This document shows, one piece after another, positions 15,887-24,034 of a stretch of 51,455 nt of DNA. This DNA comes from Fidelibacterota bacterium (GTDB lineage: Bacteria; Fidelibacterota; Marinisomatia; SCGC-AAA003-L08; TS1B11). The stretch is from contig CP070638.1 of assembly GCA_020354025.1 (NCBI GenBank), forward strand, positions 1,078,795-1,130,249. The letters are read 5' to 3'. Position numbers and translations under genes: made by a program. The notes under the pieces were generated by a model. The model did no database searches. It saw only the letters and a list, made by a program, of their open reading frames with translations, and was not told where the DNA came from. Numbering within the stretch: the first letter of the stretch is position 1; each line of letters opens with the position of its first letter.

Positions 15887-16945
15887 ATGATCAAGAAGGT
15901 GAAGACAGAAGATCTGAAAGTCGGTATGTATGTCATGCTGGGGCAGTCCTGGCTGCGGCATTCCTTCATGAAGCCTAATTTCAAAATAACCTCCGAAAAG
16001 CAGATCAAGAAGATCCTTAACGATGGAATCAAAGAGGCAAAGGTTGACACATCCAAAAGTGAGGTGATCGAGGAACGGGACCTGTTTCGGGACGTGCTGG
16101 GCTCCCGGGACGAAGATACCGGTCGAATCCAGGAAGAGGTTCCCCGACCCGACAGCCAGACAGGGACAAAGATCCCGCTGCCCGCGGAAAAAGAATTCAA
16201 TCCGATAGACCAGATCTCGGAGGAATTGCACGAGACGATCAAGAATACCAGCATACCTCCACAGACCAAGGCCAAAGCGGTCTATAATCACTCTCTCAAA
16301 ATGATGACCAATGTGCTGGAAGATCCCAGGGCCGGGAGTATTGAGAGCAGTAAGAAAATGGTCTATGACATCGTCGACCATATCCTGGCCGACGACGAAA
16401 CTGCCGAATGCATGGCCCTGATCACTTCACACGATTATTACACCTATACGCACTCGGTGAACGTGGGTATGCTTTCCGTGCTGCTGGCCAAATCGCTGTT
16501 CAAAGGCAGTTATGACCACAATATGCGGGAATTGGGCGCCGGTTTCTTCCTGCACGACCTGGGCAAGTGCGACATACCGAACGACCTAATCAACAAACCC
16601 GGGCAATTGACCAATGAAGAGTGGCAGCTGATGCGCAATCATCCCCAAAAGGGTAATTCAATTCTGGTTGATACCGATCAGCTCACCCTGGAGTGCGGAT
16701 TGATTGTCATGCAACATCACGAGCGGGAGGACGGCAGCGGTTACCCCTTCGGGCTTAGCAAGGACGAGATCCATCCCTATGCCCGCATCTGCAGCATTGC
16801 CGATGTGTACGACGCCCTTACTTCGACCCGCGCCTACAAGAAGAAGATGCCGACGTTTGAAGCACTCAGGATCATGAAAGAGGAGATGATCCAATTTTTT
16901 AATCGGGAGATATTCAACAAGTTCGTTATGATTTTCCAGGAGTGA
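15887..16945 (+). CDS. HD-GYP domain protein 2, predicted cyclic-di-GMP phosphodiesterase
   Basis: A 352-residue paralog of the preceding gene with the same order: DUF3391-type module (1-55), acidic linker, HD-GYP domain. Motifs HDLGK, NHPQKG, QHHEREDGSGYP and IADVYDALTS are intact, so it should be an active phosphodiesterase. The N-terminal 50 residues are almost identical to gene 1 (IKKVKTEDLKVGMYVMLGQS), while the linker has diverged. This fits duplication followed by divergence of the connecting region. It is followed by convergent leuB; no strong terminator hairpin is evident in the 150-bp gap. Expression is probably tied to the CRP-type site as for gene 1. Confidence 0.9.
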   Translation: MIKKVKTEDLKVGMYVMLGQSWLRHSFMKPNFKITSEKQIKKILNDGIKEAKVDTSKSEVIEERDLFRDVLGSRDEDTGRIQEEVPRPDSQTGTKIPLPAEKEFNPIDQISEELHETIKNTSIPPQTKAKAVYNHSLKMMTNVLEDPRAGSIESSKKMVYDIVDHILADDETAECMALITSHDYYTYTHSVNVGMLSVLLAKSLFKGSYDHNMRELGAGFFLHDLGKCDIPNDLINKPGQLTNEEWQLMRNHPQKGNSILVDTDQLTLECGLIVMQHHEREDGSGYPFGLSKDEIHPYARICSIADVYDALTSTRAYKKKMPTFEALRIMKEEMIQFFNREIFNKFVMIFQE

Positions 16946-17098
16946 ATCCCCGACTCCGCTCAAGCAGTGGACCCGCCTATCGCCGCCCCGCTTCCATCAT
17001 TCAGCCGCAACAGTTGCCTTGCATTCAATACCTGCAGCAAGACTCCCCTGTTAAACGGGTGTCAACGAAACCTGAATTGCTGACTTTCTCGTACTGAT

Positions 17099-18196
17099 TT
17101 ATCCGCCCGATCCCGAGTGGCGATAGCGGTCATATTCCTCGTCAAAGGCCTCGATGATCCTGTCCCTCATCTGGTCGGTTGACACTACGGTTGAATCAGT
17201 GGTGGCTATATCGGCGGTACGGAAGTCGTCAGCCAGGGTCCGGTCAATAGCCCGGTCCAGCACCCGCGCCGCCTGTGGCAGGTCGAGAGTAGTCGTAAAC
17301 ATCATTCCTACCGAAGCAATCATTGCCAGTGGATTGGCCTTGTTCTGTCCCGCGATATCCGGTGCGCTGCCATGCACCGACTCGTACAGGGCGTGCCTGG
17401 CCCCCAGCGAAGCCGACGGCAGCATGCCCAGGCTGCCCGAGATCATTGCCGCCGCATCGCTGAGGATGTCGCCGAACATGTTCTGGGTAACGATCACGTC
17501 AAACTGGCCCGGGTCACGTACCAGCTGCATGGCGGCGTTATCCACGTACATTTCAGACAGGGTGATAGATGGGTATTCCCGGTGGACTTCCTGGACAACC
17601 TCCCGCCAGAACTGGGAGCTCTCCAGGATGTTGGCCTTGTGTACGTTGGTGACATGCCCCCGCCGTTTTGCGGCGAGGTCGAAGGCCACCCGGGCGATGC
17701 GCTCGACCTCGGGCCGGGTATAGACCAGGGTATTCCACCCACGTTCCCGATCATAGCCCCTGGGCTCGCCGAAGTAGATCCCCCCCGTGAGCTCCCGTAC
17801 CACCAACAGGTCAATGCCGGTCACCACCTCGGGCTTAAGAGTGGAGGCCTCTACCAATGAGTCGTAGACCTTGACCGGCCGCAGGTTGGTGAATAATCCC
17901 AACGCTTCCCGCAGTTTTAACAGGGCCCGTTCCGGTTTCTGATCGTGGGGCAGGTCATCCCACCGGGGGCCGCCGATCGCCCCCAGCAGCACTACGTCAG
18001 CATCGAGGCACGCCTGGAGGGTCTCGTCGGTGATCGGTACGCCGCAGTCGTCAATGGAGACACCGCCCGCCAGCCTGGTGGTTGACTGGAAATCCACCTG
18101 GAAGCAAACTGCCATGTGCTCCATGACAGCAACGGCGGCGTCCATCACCTCCGTGCCAATCCCGTCACCAGGCAATATGGTCACTCGAACACTCAT
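17099..18196 (-). CDS. leuB: 3-isopropylmalate dehydrogenase
   Basis: A 365-residue enzyme of leucine biosynthesis: oxidises and decarboxylates (2R,3S)-3-isopropylmalate with NAD+ in the cytoplasm. Motifs: LPGDGIG (8-14), LLGAIGGPRWD, the substrate loop LLKLREALGLFTNLRPVKV, VVRELTGGIYFGEPRG, the catalytic lysine segment TNVHKANIL, and VTQNMFGDILSDAAAMISGSLGMLPSAS. The NAD-site ending is HGSAPDIAGQNKANP. The REALGLF.NLRP pattern fits LeuB rather than isocitrate or tartrate dehydrogenase. Length is normal. No other leu gene is in the window; it sits between HD-GYP genes 2 and 3, 78 bp downstream of HD-GYP gene 3 in transcription terms in reverse order (leuB is upstream). Confidence 0.95.
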   Translation of the reverse strand: MSVRVTILPGDGIGTEVMDAAVAVMEHMAVCFQVDFQSTTRLAGGVSIDDCGVPITDETLQACLDADVVLLGAIGGPRWDDLPHDQKPERALLKLREALGLFTNLRPVKVYDSLVEASTLKPEVVTGIDLLVVRELTGGIYFGEPRGYDRERGWNTLVYTRPEVERIARVAFDLAAKRRGHVTNVHKANILESSQFWREVVQEVHREYPSITLSEMYVDNAAMQLVRDPGQFDVIVTQNMFGDILSDAAAMISGSLGMLPSASLGARHALYESVHGSAPDIAGQNKANPLAMIASVGMMFTTTLDLPQAARVLDRAIDRTLADDFRTADIATTDSTVVSTDQMRDRIIEAFDEEYDRYRHSGSGG

Positions 18197-18274
18197 GGAT
18201 TAATTTTCCTTCCCCCGGCCGGAGAGTCCACCGGAGTATGAGGCGAATGCAGCTTGAGCCAACCGCTCAGCTGC

Positions 18275-19222
18275 CTACTGAAACAGCAGGACAAACTTCT
18301 CGAACAGGTCCCGGTTGAAGTGGCTGATCATTTCATCCCGCATGATCTTAAGTGCCTGGAAAACGCTGAGATTCTTCTTGTATGGGCGGATTGAAGTCAG
18401 AGCATCGTAGACATCGGCAAGAGCGCAGATGTGCGCGTAGACATGGATGCGGTAGCCGCTGAGTCTGTTAGGGTAGCCGGTGCCGTCCTCCCGTTCATGA
18501 TGCTGTAGGACGATTAGACTGCACTCACTGGTGAGATGACCGGTCTCACTCAGGATCCTTTCGCCATTGGCTGGATGCTGACGCATCAGGTCCCACTCTT
18601 CTTCGGTCAATCTCCCCGGTTTGTTGATGACGTAGGAAGGTACTTCGCACTTGCCCAGGTCGTGCAGGAAAAACGCGGCCCCCAGTTCGCGCATGTCGTG
18701 GTCAGCGTGGTCGCTAAAGGCGGCCTTAGACAGCAGAACCCCGAACATTCCCACGTTCACCGAATGAGTGTAGGTATAGTAATCATGGGAAGTGATCTGT
18801 GTGAGGCAGTCGGCCGTTTCATCATCCGCCAGAATAAGGTCCACCATGTCACCAACCATCTGTTTTCCGCTGAGGATGCTATCATGGGTGGGTGTCTCAA
18901 TGACGTGTTTCATCATTTCGATGGAGTGGTCATAGACGGCTTTAGCCTTTTCCTTCGGTGGGGTTCTTTTGTCTTCGATGGTTTCCCGAAATTTCTTACT
19001 GATTGTATCTAGCTGGTCGAAATCCTCAATGACCGGGACATCCACTTCACTTTTTTCCGTATCGACGTCGACGAGCGCGAGTCCCTTATCGATGATATTT
19101 ACGATCTGCTTTTCAGAAGTTATCATGAAATTTTCTTCGAAGAGGGGCAGCAGGTGGGCTTGTTCGCCCAAAGTTACGTACATGCCAATCTTCAGGTCTT
19201 CGACTTTTACTGGCCTAAGCAT
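18275..19222 (-). CDS. HD-GYP domain protein 3, predicted cyclic-di-GMP phosphodiesterase
   Basis: A 315-residue paralog on the opposite strand. The N-terminal DUF3391-type module (VKVEDLKIGMYVTLGEQ...ENFMITSEKQI...DVDTEKSEV) is clear, but the linker is about 35 residues shorter than in the other two. HD-GYP motifs are complete: HS in YTHSVNVG, HDLGKCEVP, RQHPANGE, QHHEREDGTGYP and LADVYDALTS. It lies upstream of leuB on the same strand with a 78-bp gap, so read-through into leuB is possible. Its leader lacks the TGTGA-N6-TCACA site of genes 1 and 2, so its control is likely different. No Shine-Dalgarno is visible. Confidence 0.9.
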   Translation of the reverse strand: MLRPVKVEDLKIGMYVTLGEQAHLLPLFEENFMITSEKQIVNIIDKGLALVDVDTEKSEVDVPVIEDFDQLDTISKKFRETIEDKRTPPKEKAKAVYDHSIEMMKHVIETPTHDSILSGKQMVGDMVDLILADDETADCLTQITSHDYYTYTHSVNVGMFGVLLSKAAFSDHADHDMRELGAAFFLHDLGKCEVPSYVINKPGRLTEEEWDLMRQHPANGERILSETGHLTSECSLIVLQHHEREDGTGYPNRLSGYRIHVYAHICALADVYDALTSIRPYKKNLSVFQALKIMRDEMISHFNRDLFEKFVLLFQ

Positions 19223-19396
19223 GGCAATGAATCATCATCTGTAAATTGTTTCTCTTGTTAAGGTGACATTTATCGTATCGGCGTTGTGCCGCAAGGATGC
19301 AAAAATACAATCATACTGGTGGAAAACCAACTATTGAAATTGACTTGCAGCCGTCGGTGATCCGATGTCTATGGCATACTACCAGCTGCTGAACAT

Positions 19397-20074
19397 CTAT
19401 TGCCTACTGCCACTTCCATCGCCACTTTCCGAGCCGGCTTCAGGCAGTTCCAGGCTACCTCCCTGAGTCTTATCGTAGCGGAAGCGATGGCTTCCCCTTG
19501 ATAGGGCACCGCCAGAGATGAGCAACTTGAAACCCTCTTCGATGGACAGGTCAGCCTCAATAGTGTCCTTCTGAGCCATGAAGACCACGTATCCCGATGT
19601 GGGATTGGGGGTAGTGGGCACGAAGATGTTGTAGTGGGATTCACCGTCCTCGGATTGCGAGGTGCCGGTGACAAAGCCCAAGGCCCACAGACCCTGCCGG
19701 GGGTACTGCAGCCATACTACCTTTAGAAAGGCGCTGCGCTGATCGCGGGAGAAGGTCTGGACGATCTGCTTAGCGAAACTGTAGACGTTCGATGCGATGG
19801 GGATTCTGACTACGATCTTCTCGAAGTAGCCGTACAATGCCCGGCCGAGGAAGTTGGTTACGAAGAGCCCCAGCAGGAAGAGGGCGATGATCATCATGAC
19901 CAGACCCAAGCCGGGGATGCTGAATCCGAGATAATGTATGATGATCGGTTGAACGACGGGCGCGAGGAACCGGTCCATGAACTGGAAGATAATCTCCAAG
20001 ACCTTGTAAGTGACATAGACTGGTATGGCCGTAAAGATGCCCGCCAGGAAAATGCGACGAAGTTTAGCTCCCAA
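19397..20074 (-). CDS. DUF502-family membrane protein
   Basis: A 225-residue inner-membrane protein with two hydrophobic helices near residues 8-35 (IFLAGIFTAIPVYVTYKVLEII) and 52-75 (PGLGLVMMIIALFLLGLFVT). The soluble part has the family hallmarks RIPIASNVYSFAKQIVQTF, GFVTG and FVPTTPNPTSGYVVF. It ends in a Ser/Gly-rich tail. DUF502 proteins are widespread and of unknown function. It begins 2 bp after the M32 carboxypeptidase stop, so it is the last gene of the alkA-like/ogt/M32 operon. Confidence 0.9.
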   Translation of the reverse strand: MGAKLRRIFLAGIFTAIPVYVTYKVLEIIFQFMDRFLAPVVQPIIIHYLGFSIPGLGLVMMIIALFLLGLFVTNFLGRALYGYFEKIVVRIPIASNVYSFAKQIVQTFSRDQRSAFLKVVWLQYPRQGLWALGFVTGTSQSEDGESHYNIFVPTTPNPTSGYVVFMAQKDTIEADLSIEEGFKLLISGGALSRGSHRFRYDKTQGGSLELPEAGSESGDGSGSRQ

Positions 20075-20076
20075 GA

Positions 20077-21609
20077 TTAATTGATCCCACTTATAGCGCC
20101 ATAAAGTTCGCCATACTTCTGCTCCAGGTAGTGGATAAACGGCTCGGCAGAGAGAGGCCCACCGGTGAGTTCCCTCACAAGCTCGTCCGCTGTCTTAGCC
20201 CGGCCCACCTGGTGGATGTTCTCCCGGAGCCATTCCCGTAAGCTTCCCAGATCACCCATGGCAATCTTCTCCTCCAGATGGGCGATCTGATCCTTGGCAG
20301 CCTCGTAGAACTGGAGACCGTACAGGTTGCCCAGAGTGTAGGTGGGAAAATAGCCGATGGCCCCCATACTCCAGTGAATATCCTGGAGTACACCCTCGGC
20401 ATCGTTCTGGGGCCTTACGCCCAGGAACTCTTCCATTCCCTTGTTCCACCGGGCTGGCAGGTCGCTCGCAGCCACGCTGTCGTTAATCATGGCCTGCTCC
20501 AGCTCAAACCGCAGCATGATATGTAGGTTGTAAGTCACTTCGTCGGCCTCCGTGCGGACCGTAGAAGGCGCAACCGCGTTGACAGCGGCGTAGAAGTCTT
20601 GCAGGGAAACGCCATTCAGCTGGCCGGAGAACCGTTGCTGCAGGCGAGGATAATAGTATTTCCAGAAGGGGCGGCTCCGCCCCACGTAATTCTCCCACAA
20701 CCGGGACTGGCTTTCATGGATCCCCAACGAGATCGACTCGCACAGTGGCGTACCGAAGTAGTCTTCGTTCAGCGCCTGCTCATATAGAGCGTGCCCTCCC
20801 TCATGCAGGGTACCGAACAGGCTGAGGGTCAGATCGTCGCGGCGCAGACGGGTGGTAATGCGTACATCGGAGGGGTGGAAATTAGTGGTGAAGGGATGCG
20901 CGGAATGATCCCGGCGCCCCCGAGTGAGGTCATAGCCCATATCACGGAGGATATCCATTCCGAATTCCTGCTGGGCGGCCTCGTCGTAGTCCCGGGCCAG
21001 GACATCGGGCCGAGCCGCGACATCCGTGGCCTGAATACGGGTCACCAGATCAACCAGTGCCGGCCGCAGCGTATCGAACAGCACCTGAAGCTTTTCAGTG
21101 GTCATGCCGGGCTCGTAGCCGTCGATTAGGGCGTCGTAGGGTACTTCATCATAGCCCAGGTAATCGGCTTCGTCGCGCTTCATGGAGATAATCTTTTCAA
21201 GGTACGGAGCCAGCAGACCGAAGTCGTTCTTTCGTCGGGCCTGTTCCCAGATGTGCTGGGCTTCAGCGGTAAGGCGTGCCAGTTCACCCACGAATTCAAC
21301 GGGCAGTGCGGTGGCGCGCCGCCAGTCACGCCAGGTCATCTCCAGCAGCCGGACTTCCTCCGGTGCCAGGTCGTCTTCGAAGACTTTGCCCGTGGGCAGG
21401 TCCACCAGGGTACTCAAACTGTGCCGGAAATCGGGACCGATGAACCGAGCGTGGGACATACTCAGAATAAGGGATATCTGGTTGGCCCGAGCCCGGGCGC
21501 TCCCGGGCGGCATATAGGTCTCCTGGTCCCAGCTGAGGACGGCGGCTACACTGCGCAGCTGGGTGATAATCCGCATCTCGCGGATGAGGATATCAAGGTT
21601 CCGGTTCAT
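20077..21609 (-). CDS. Thermostable-type carboxypeptidase, M32 (Taq) family
   Basis: A 510-residue cytoplasmic metallocarboxypeptidase of usual M32 length. It shows AAVLSWDQETYMP near residue 22, the family motif HPF (238-240) with DVRITTR (248-254), the zinc motif HEGGH (269-273) with following ALYEQ, and the downstream ESQSRLWEN motif holding the third ligand. Also present are YNLHIMLRFELE and GAIGYFPTYTLGN. It removes C-terminal residues broadly, excluding Pro. The start overlaps the ogt stop by 4 bp (ATGA), indicating translational coupling, so a peptide-processing enzyme is co-expressed with alkylation repair. The reason for that pairing is not evident from the sequence. Confidence 0.93.
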   Translation of the reverse strand: MNRNLDILIREMRIITQLRSVAAVLSWDQETYMPPGSARARANQISLILSMSHARFIGPDFRHSLSTLVDLPTGKVFEDDLAPEEVRLLEMTWRDWRRATALPVEFVGELARLTAEAQHIWEQARRKNDFGLLAPYLEKIISMKRDEADYLGYDEVPYDALIDGYEPGMTTEKLQVLFDTLRPALVDLVTRIQATDVAARPDVLARDYDEAAQQEFGMDILRDMGYDLTRGRRDHSAHPFTTNFHPSDVRITTRLRRDDLTLSLFGTLHEGGHALYEQALNEDYFGTPLCESISLGIHESQSRLWENYVGRSRPFWKYYYPRLQQRFSGQLNGVSLQDFYAAVNAVAPSTVRTEADEVTYNLHIMLRFELEQAMINDSVAASDLPARWNKGMEEFLGVRPQNDAEGVLQDIHWSMGAIGYFPTYTLGNLYGLQFYEAAKDQIAHLEEKIAMGDLGSLREWLRENIHQVGRAKTADELVRELTGGPLSAEPFIHYLEQKYGELYGAISGIN

Positions 21610-22106
21610 GCTCCGTGCGACTCCAGCAGCAGCAGCTCTTGCTTAAGGTTCAATCCACCACCGAAACCGGTGAGAGACCCGTTTGAGCCTACAATCCGAT
21701 GGCAGGGGATGACCAGGGGCAAAGGATTGGCGGCCACGGCCCGGCCAACGGCCCTGGCGGCGTGAGGGCGGGCTACCCGCCGGGCGATATCGGCATAGCT
21801 AGCTGTCTCACCGTACGGCACCCGGCAGACCTCCTCCAGAACCTGCAGGGAAAAAGGAGTATTGCGATGATCAAGAGAAAAAGTGAAGATAGTCCTGCCG
21901 CCGCTGGTGTACTCCTGAAGTTCCTGACGTTCCCGCCCGAAGGGTGCCGAGGCGGGATGCAGTGCTTCCCCAGGGAAACGCCGGTTTGCCCATATCTGCA
22001 CCCTGCTCATAGTTGCGGACGGGAGGCCGATAAAACATACTCCCCGCTCGCTTTTCACAACGGTTAACAGGCCGATATTAGTGTTGAAGCTGTCGTAAGT
22101 CAGCAT
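21606..22106 (-). CDS. ogt: Methylated-DNA--protein-cysteine methyltransferase
   Basis: A 166-residue suicide DNA-repair protein that takes the alkyl group from O6-methylguanine (and O4-methylthymine) onto its own Cys. PCHRIVG (134-140) holds the acceptor Cys135. The helix-turn-helix with arginine finger is TASYADIARRVARPHAARAVGRAVAANP. The tail TGFGGGLNLKQELLLLE is typical. There is no Ada-like N-terminal methylphosphotriester domain, so the Ogt form is chosen. It is 5 bp downstream of the glycosylase gene and overlaps the carboxypeptidase by 4 bp. Confidence 0.93.
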   Translation of the reverse strand: MLTYDSFNTNIGLLTVVKSERGVCFIGLPSATMSRVQIWANRRFPGEALHPASAPFGRERQELQEYTSGGRTIFTFSLDHRNTPFSLQVLEEVCRVPYGETASYADIARRVARPHAARAVGRAVAANPLPLVIPCHRIVGSNGSLTGFGGGLNLKQELLLLESHGA

Positions 22107-22111
22107 TGGAT

Positions 22112-23044
22112 TTACCCTAATTTTTTGTTATTAGGTATGGTTGCAGTCGCAGTAGCAGCATTTTCAGCGTCTTCCTGGTGCCAGAGGTAGAATGTAACCA
22201 ATCCACGCCAGGGAGACCAGTCCCGTCCGATCTTTCGCACCAGGTCTTCGGTGGGTCGCTCGGCCAGGCCGTAGACCTGCTGCACCATGCGCATCAGGCC
22301 GATATCTGCAGCGGGTAAAGTATCGTTCAGACCCAGGCCCATCATCGCGGCGTATTCCGCCGTCCATCGGCCGACTCCCCTGAGATTGCAGAGCCGCTCA
22401 ACGATTTCTTCATCGGTACCGTTGAGGGACTCCCAGTACGGCTCAGCCAGGAAGCGACGGGCCAGGTTCACGATATAGTTGCTCTTGCTGCGGCTGAACT
22501 GCATGGGGTGGAGTGCGTCGGGTTCAAGGCTGGCGAGCTCTTCAGCCAGGGGAAACAGCCAGAGTTCATTACCATCCACCCGATAGAGTCGGCCGTATGC
22601 ATTCAGGAGTCGGTGCTTCAGGCGGGCGGCGAATGCCACGTTCACCTGCTGATCGATAATGGCCAGAGAGAGGGCCTCCAGGAGGGTGTCTTTGAGAATA
22701 GGCCGCAGCCCTGCTTGCCGGGCCGGCAGCCGGGCCAGGGGGGGCAGCCGCTTCACAAAGCGGTAGAAGGCAGGGAGGTCCAAGTCCAGGGAGAACTTGC
22801 GGCGCAGGGCAGCAGTAACGGTTGCTTTTGGAGGCAGAGGGGTATCCTCCGCCGGTGAAATCAGGAATTCGAGCCCGTCGTCCGCCAAGGAGCCAACGCG
22901 GATAATTACCGGTGAGCCGGCTATGCGGGCAGCCCGATAGAGCAGCCCATCGGCGAAGGCTACCCGATCCGATTGATTTTCGGTCACCGGCTGGTTGCAG
23001 CGAGCCAGGTCGGTGGGGCCTTTGCTACGCAGCTTGAGAATCAT
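22112..23044 (-). CDS. DNA-3-methyladenine glycosylase II (AlkA-like, HhH-GPD)
   Basis: A 310-residue base-excision glycosylase that removes alkylated purines. Residues 1-100 form an AlkA-type N-terminal beta domain. The helical part starts SLAIIDQQVNVAFAARLKHRL (126-146). FSRSKSNYIVNLARRF precedes the helix-hairpin-helix LRGVGRWTAEY (221-231), and the catalytic Asp is D247 in LPAADIGL. The C-terminus has WSPWRGLVTFYLWH. It is first in the alkA-like/ogt/M32/DUF502 operon, so both direct-reversal and excision repair of alkylation damage are expressed together. There is no AraC-like Ada regulator in the window. Confidence 0.9.
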   Translation of the reverse strand: MILKLRSKGPTDLARCNQPVTENQSDRVAFADGLLYRAARIAGSPVIIRVGSLADDGLEFLISPAEDTPLPPKATVTAALRRKFSLDLDLPAFYRFVKRLPPLARLPARQAGLRPILKDTLLEALSLAIIDQQVNVAFAARLKHRLLNAYGRLYRVDGNELWLFPLAEELASLEPDALHPMQFSRSKSNYIVNLARRFLAEPYWESLNGTDEEIVERLCNLRGVGRWTAEYAAMMGLGLNDTLPAADIGLMRMVQQVYGLAERPTEDLVRKIGRDWSPWRGLVTFYLWHQEDAENAATATATIPNNKKLG

Positions 23045-23113
23045 GGACTACGAGTTAATATTTCCTATATTTCCAGCCTCTAGCAAAAAGTTAGCAGCCA
23101 CGAACATCCGACC

Positions 23114-24034
23114 TCAGCGTCGGACAAGCATCCGTGCATAGCGCCGGGCATCGGTGAGGAAAATGCCGAACAGCACCAGGAACGCGCCCAGGAAGACGGT
23201 AGATGACAGGAGCTCATTGAGTACGATCATGCCCATGAACGTGGCGATGACCGGGGCAATGAATCCCACAAAGGAGAGTTTAACCACCTCCATGTGTTCC
23301 AGCAGATAAAAGTAGGCTACCCACGCAAATACCGTCCCAAAAACGGCCAAGAAGAGGATGATGCCAATGTTCAGCGGACTCCATATCATCTGGGAGGGAG
23401 ACTCCACGGTGAAGCTGCCCAGCAGGGTAGTGAGTCCGCCGATGCCGGTGGCTATGGCTGTGAGGACGATGGGATTGGCGCGGGCTGCGCGACGCTTCAA
23501 GTAAACGCTGGGCCAGGTAGCTGCCAGGACCGCACCCATGACCAGGATCATTCCCAACAGCAGGTTTTGGCTCTTACCGAAGCCATAGCCTACGAAGATA
23601 AGCACCACACCGCCAAATCCTACCAGAATGCCCAATCCTTTCCTGAAGGTCAGCGGTTCGCTGGGCAGGGCGAAGTGGGCAACCAGAGCCGTGGTGATAG
23701 GAATGGAAGCCCACAGCAGGGCAGAGATGTTGCTGTAGATAAACTGGGTACCGGAATAGGTTAGAGAGTAGCTCAGGAAGAAATCAAGCAATCCCACAGT
23801 GAGGTATTGCTTTCGGGCCAGCCGGTCGAAGGGAATGGGGAGCTTGCGCCAGTAGATAATCAGGAACAGGATCAGAGAGGCCAGAAGATTGCGCAACGCA
23901 ACTCCCAGCAGAGGCGGTGTCTCCTCCAAACCGGTCTTGAGGGCAACAAAGGTAGAGCCCCAGATCAGGCACATACAGGTGAAGACAAGTCCGACCCGAG
24001 GCCGGGGATTCATCCCCGCCGTTGGCGGGGTCAT
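23114..24034 (-). CDS. EamA/DMT-family transporter
   Basis: A 306-residue polytopic inner-membrane protein with about ten hydrophobic helices in two EamA repeats. Repeat one starts VGLVFTCMCLIWGSTFVALK and repeat two LLGMILVMGAVLAATWPSVY. Family motifs: IWGSTF, LRNLLAS, ALLWASIPITTALVAH, LGILVGFGGVVLIF, and PVIATFMGMIVLNELLS near the end. Likely an exporter of metabolites or amino acids; substrate not predictable. It overlaps the purA stop by 4 bp (ATGA), so it is translationally coupled to purA, suggesting but not proving a link with purine metabolites. Confidence 0.9.
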   Translation of the reverse strand: MTPPTAGMNPRPRVGLVFTCMCLIWGSTFVALKTGLEETPPLLGVALRNLLASLILFLIIYWRKLPIPFDRLARKQYLTVGLLDFFLSYSLTYSGTQFIYSNISALLWASIPITTALVAHFALPSEPLTFRKGLGILVGFGGVVLIFVGYGFGKSQNLLLGMILVMGAVLAATWPSVYLKRRAARANPIVLTAIATGIGGLTTLLGSFTVESPSQMIWSPLNIGIILFLAVFGTVFAWVAYFYLLEHMEVVKLSFVGFIAPVIATFMGMIVLNELLSSTVFLGAFLVLFGIFLTDARRYARMLVRR

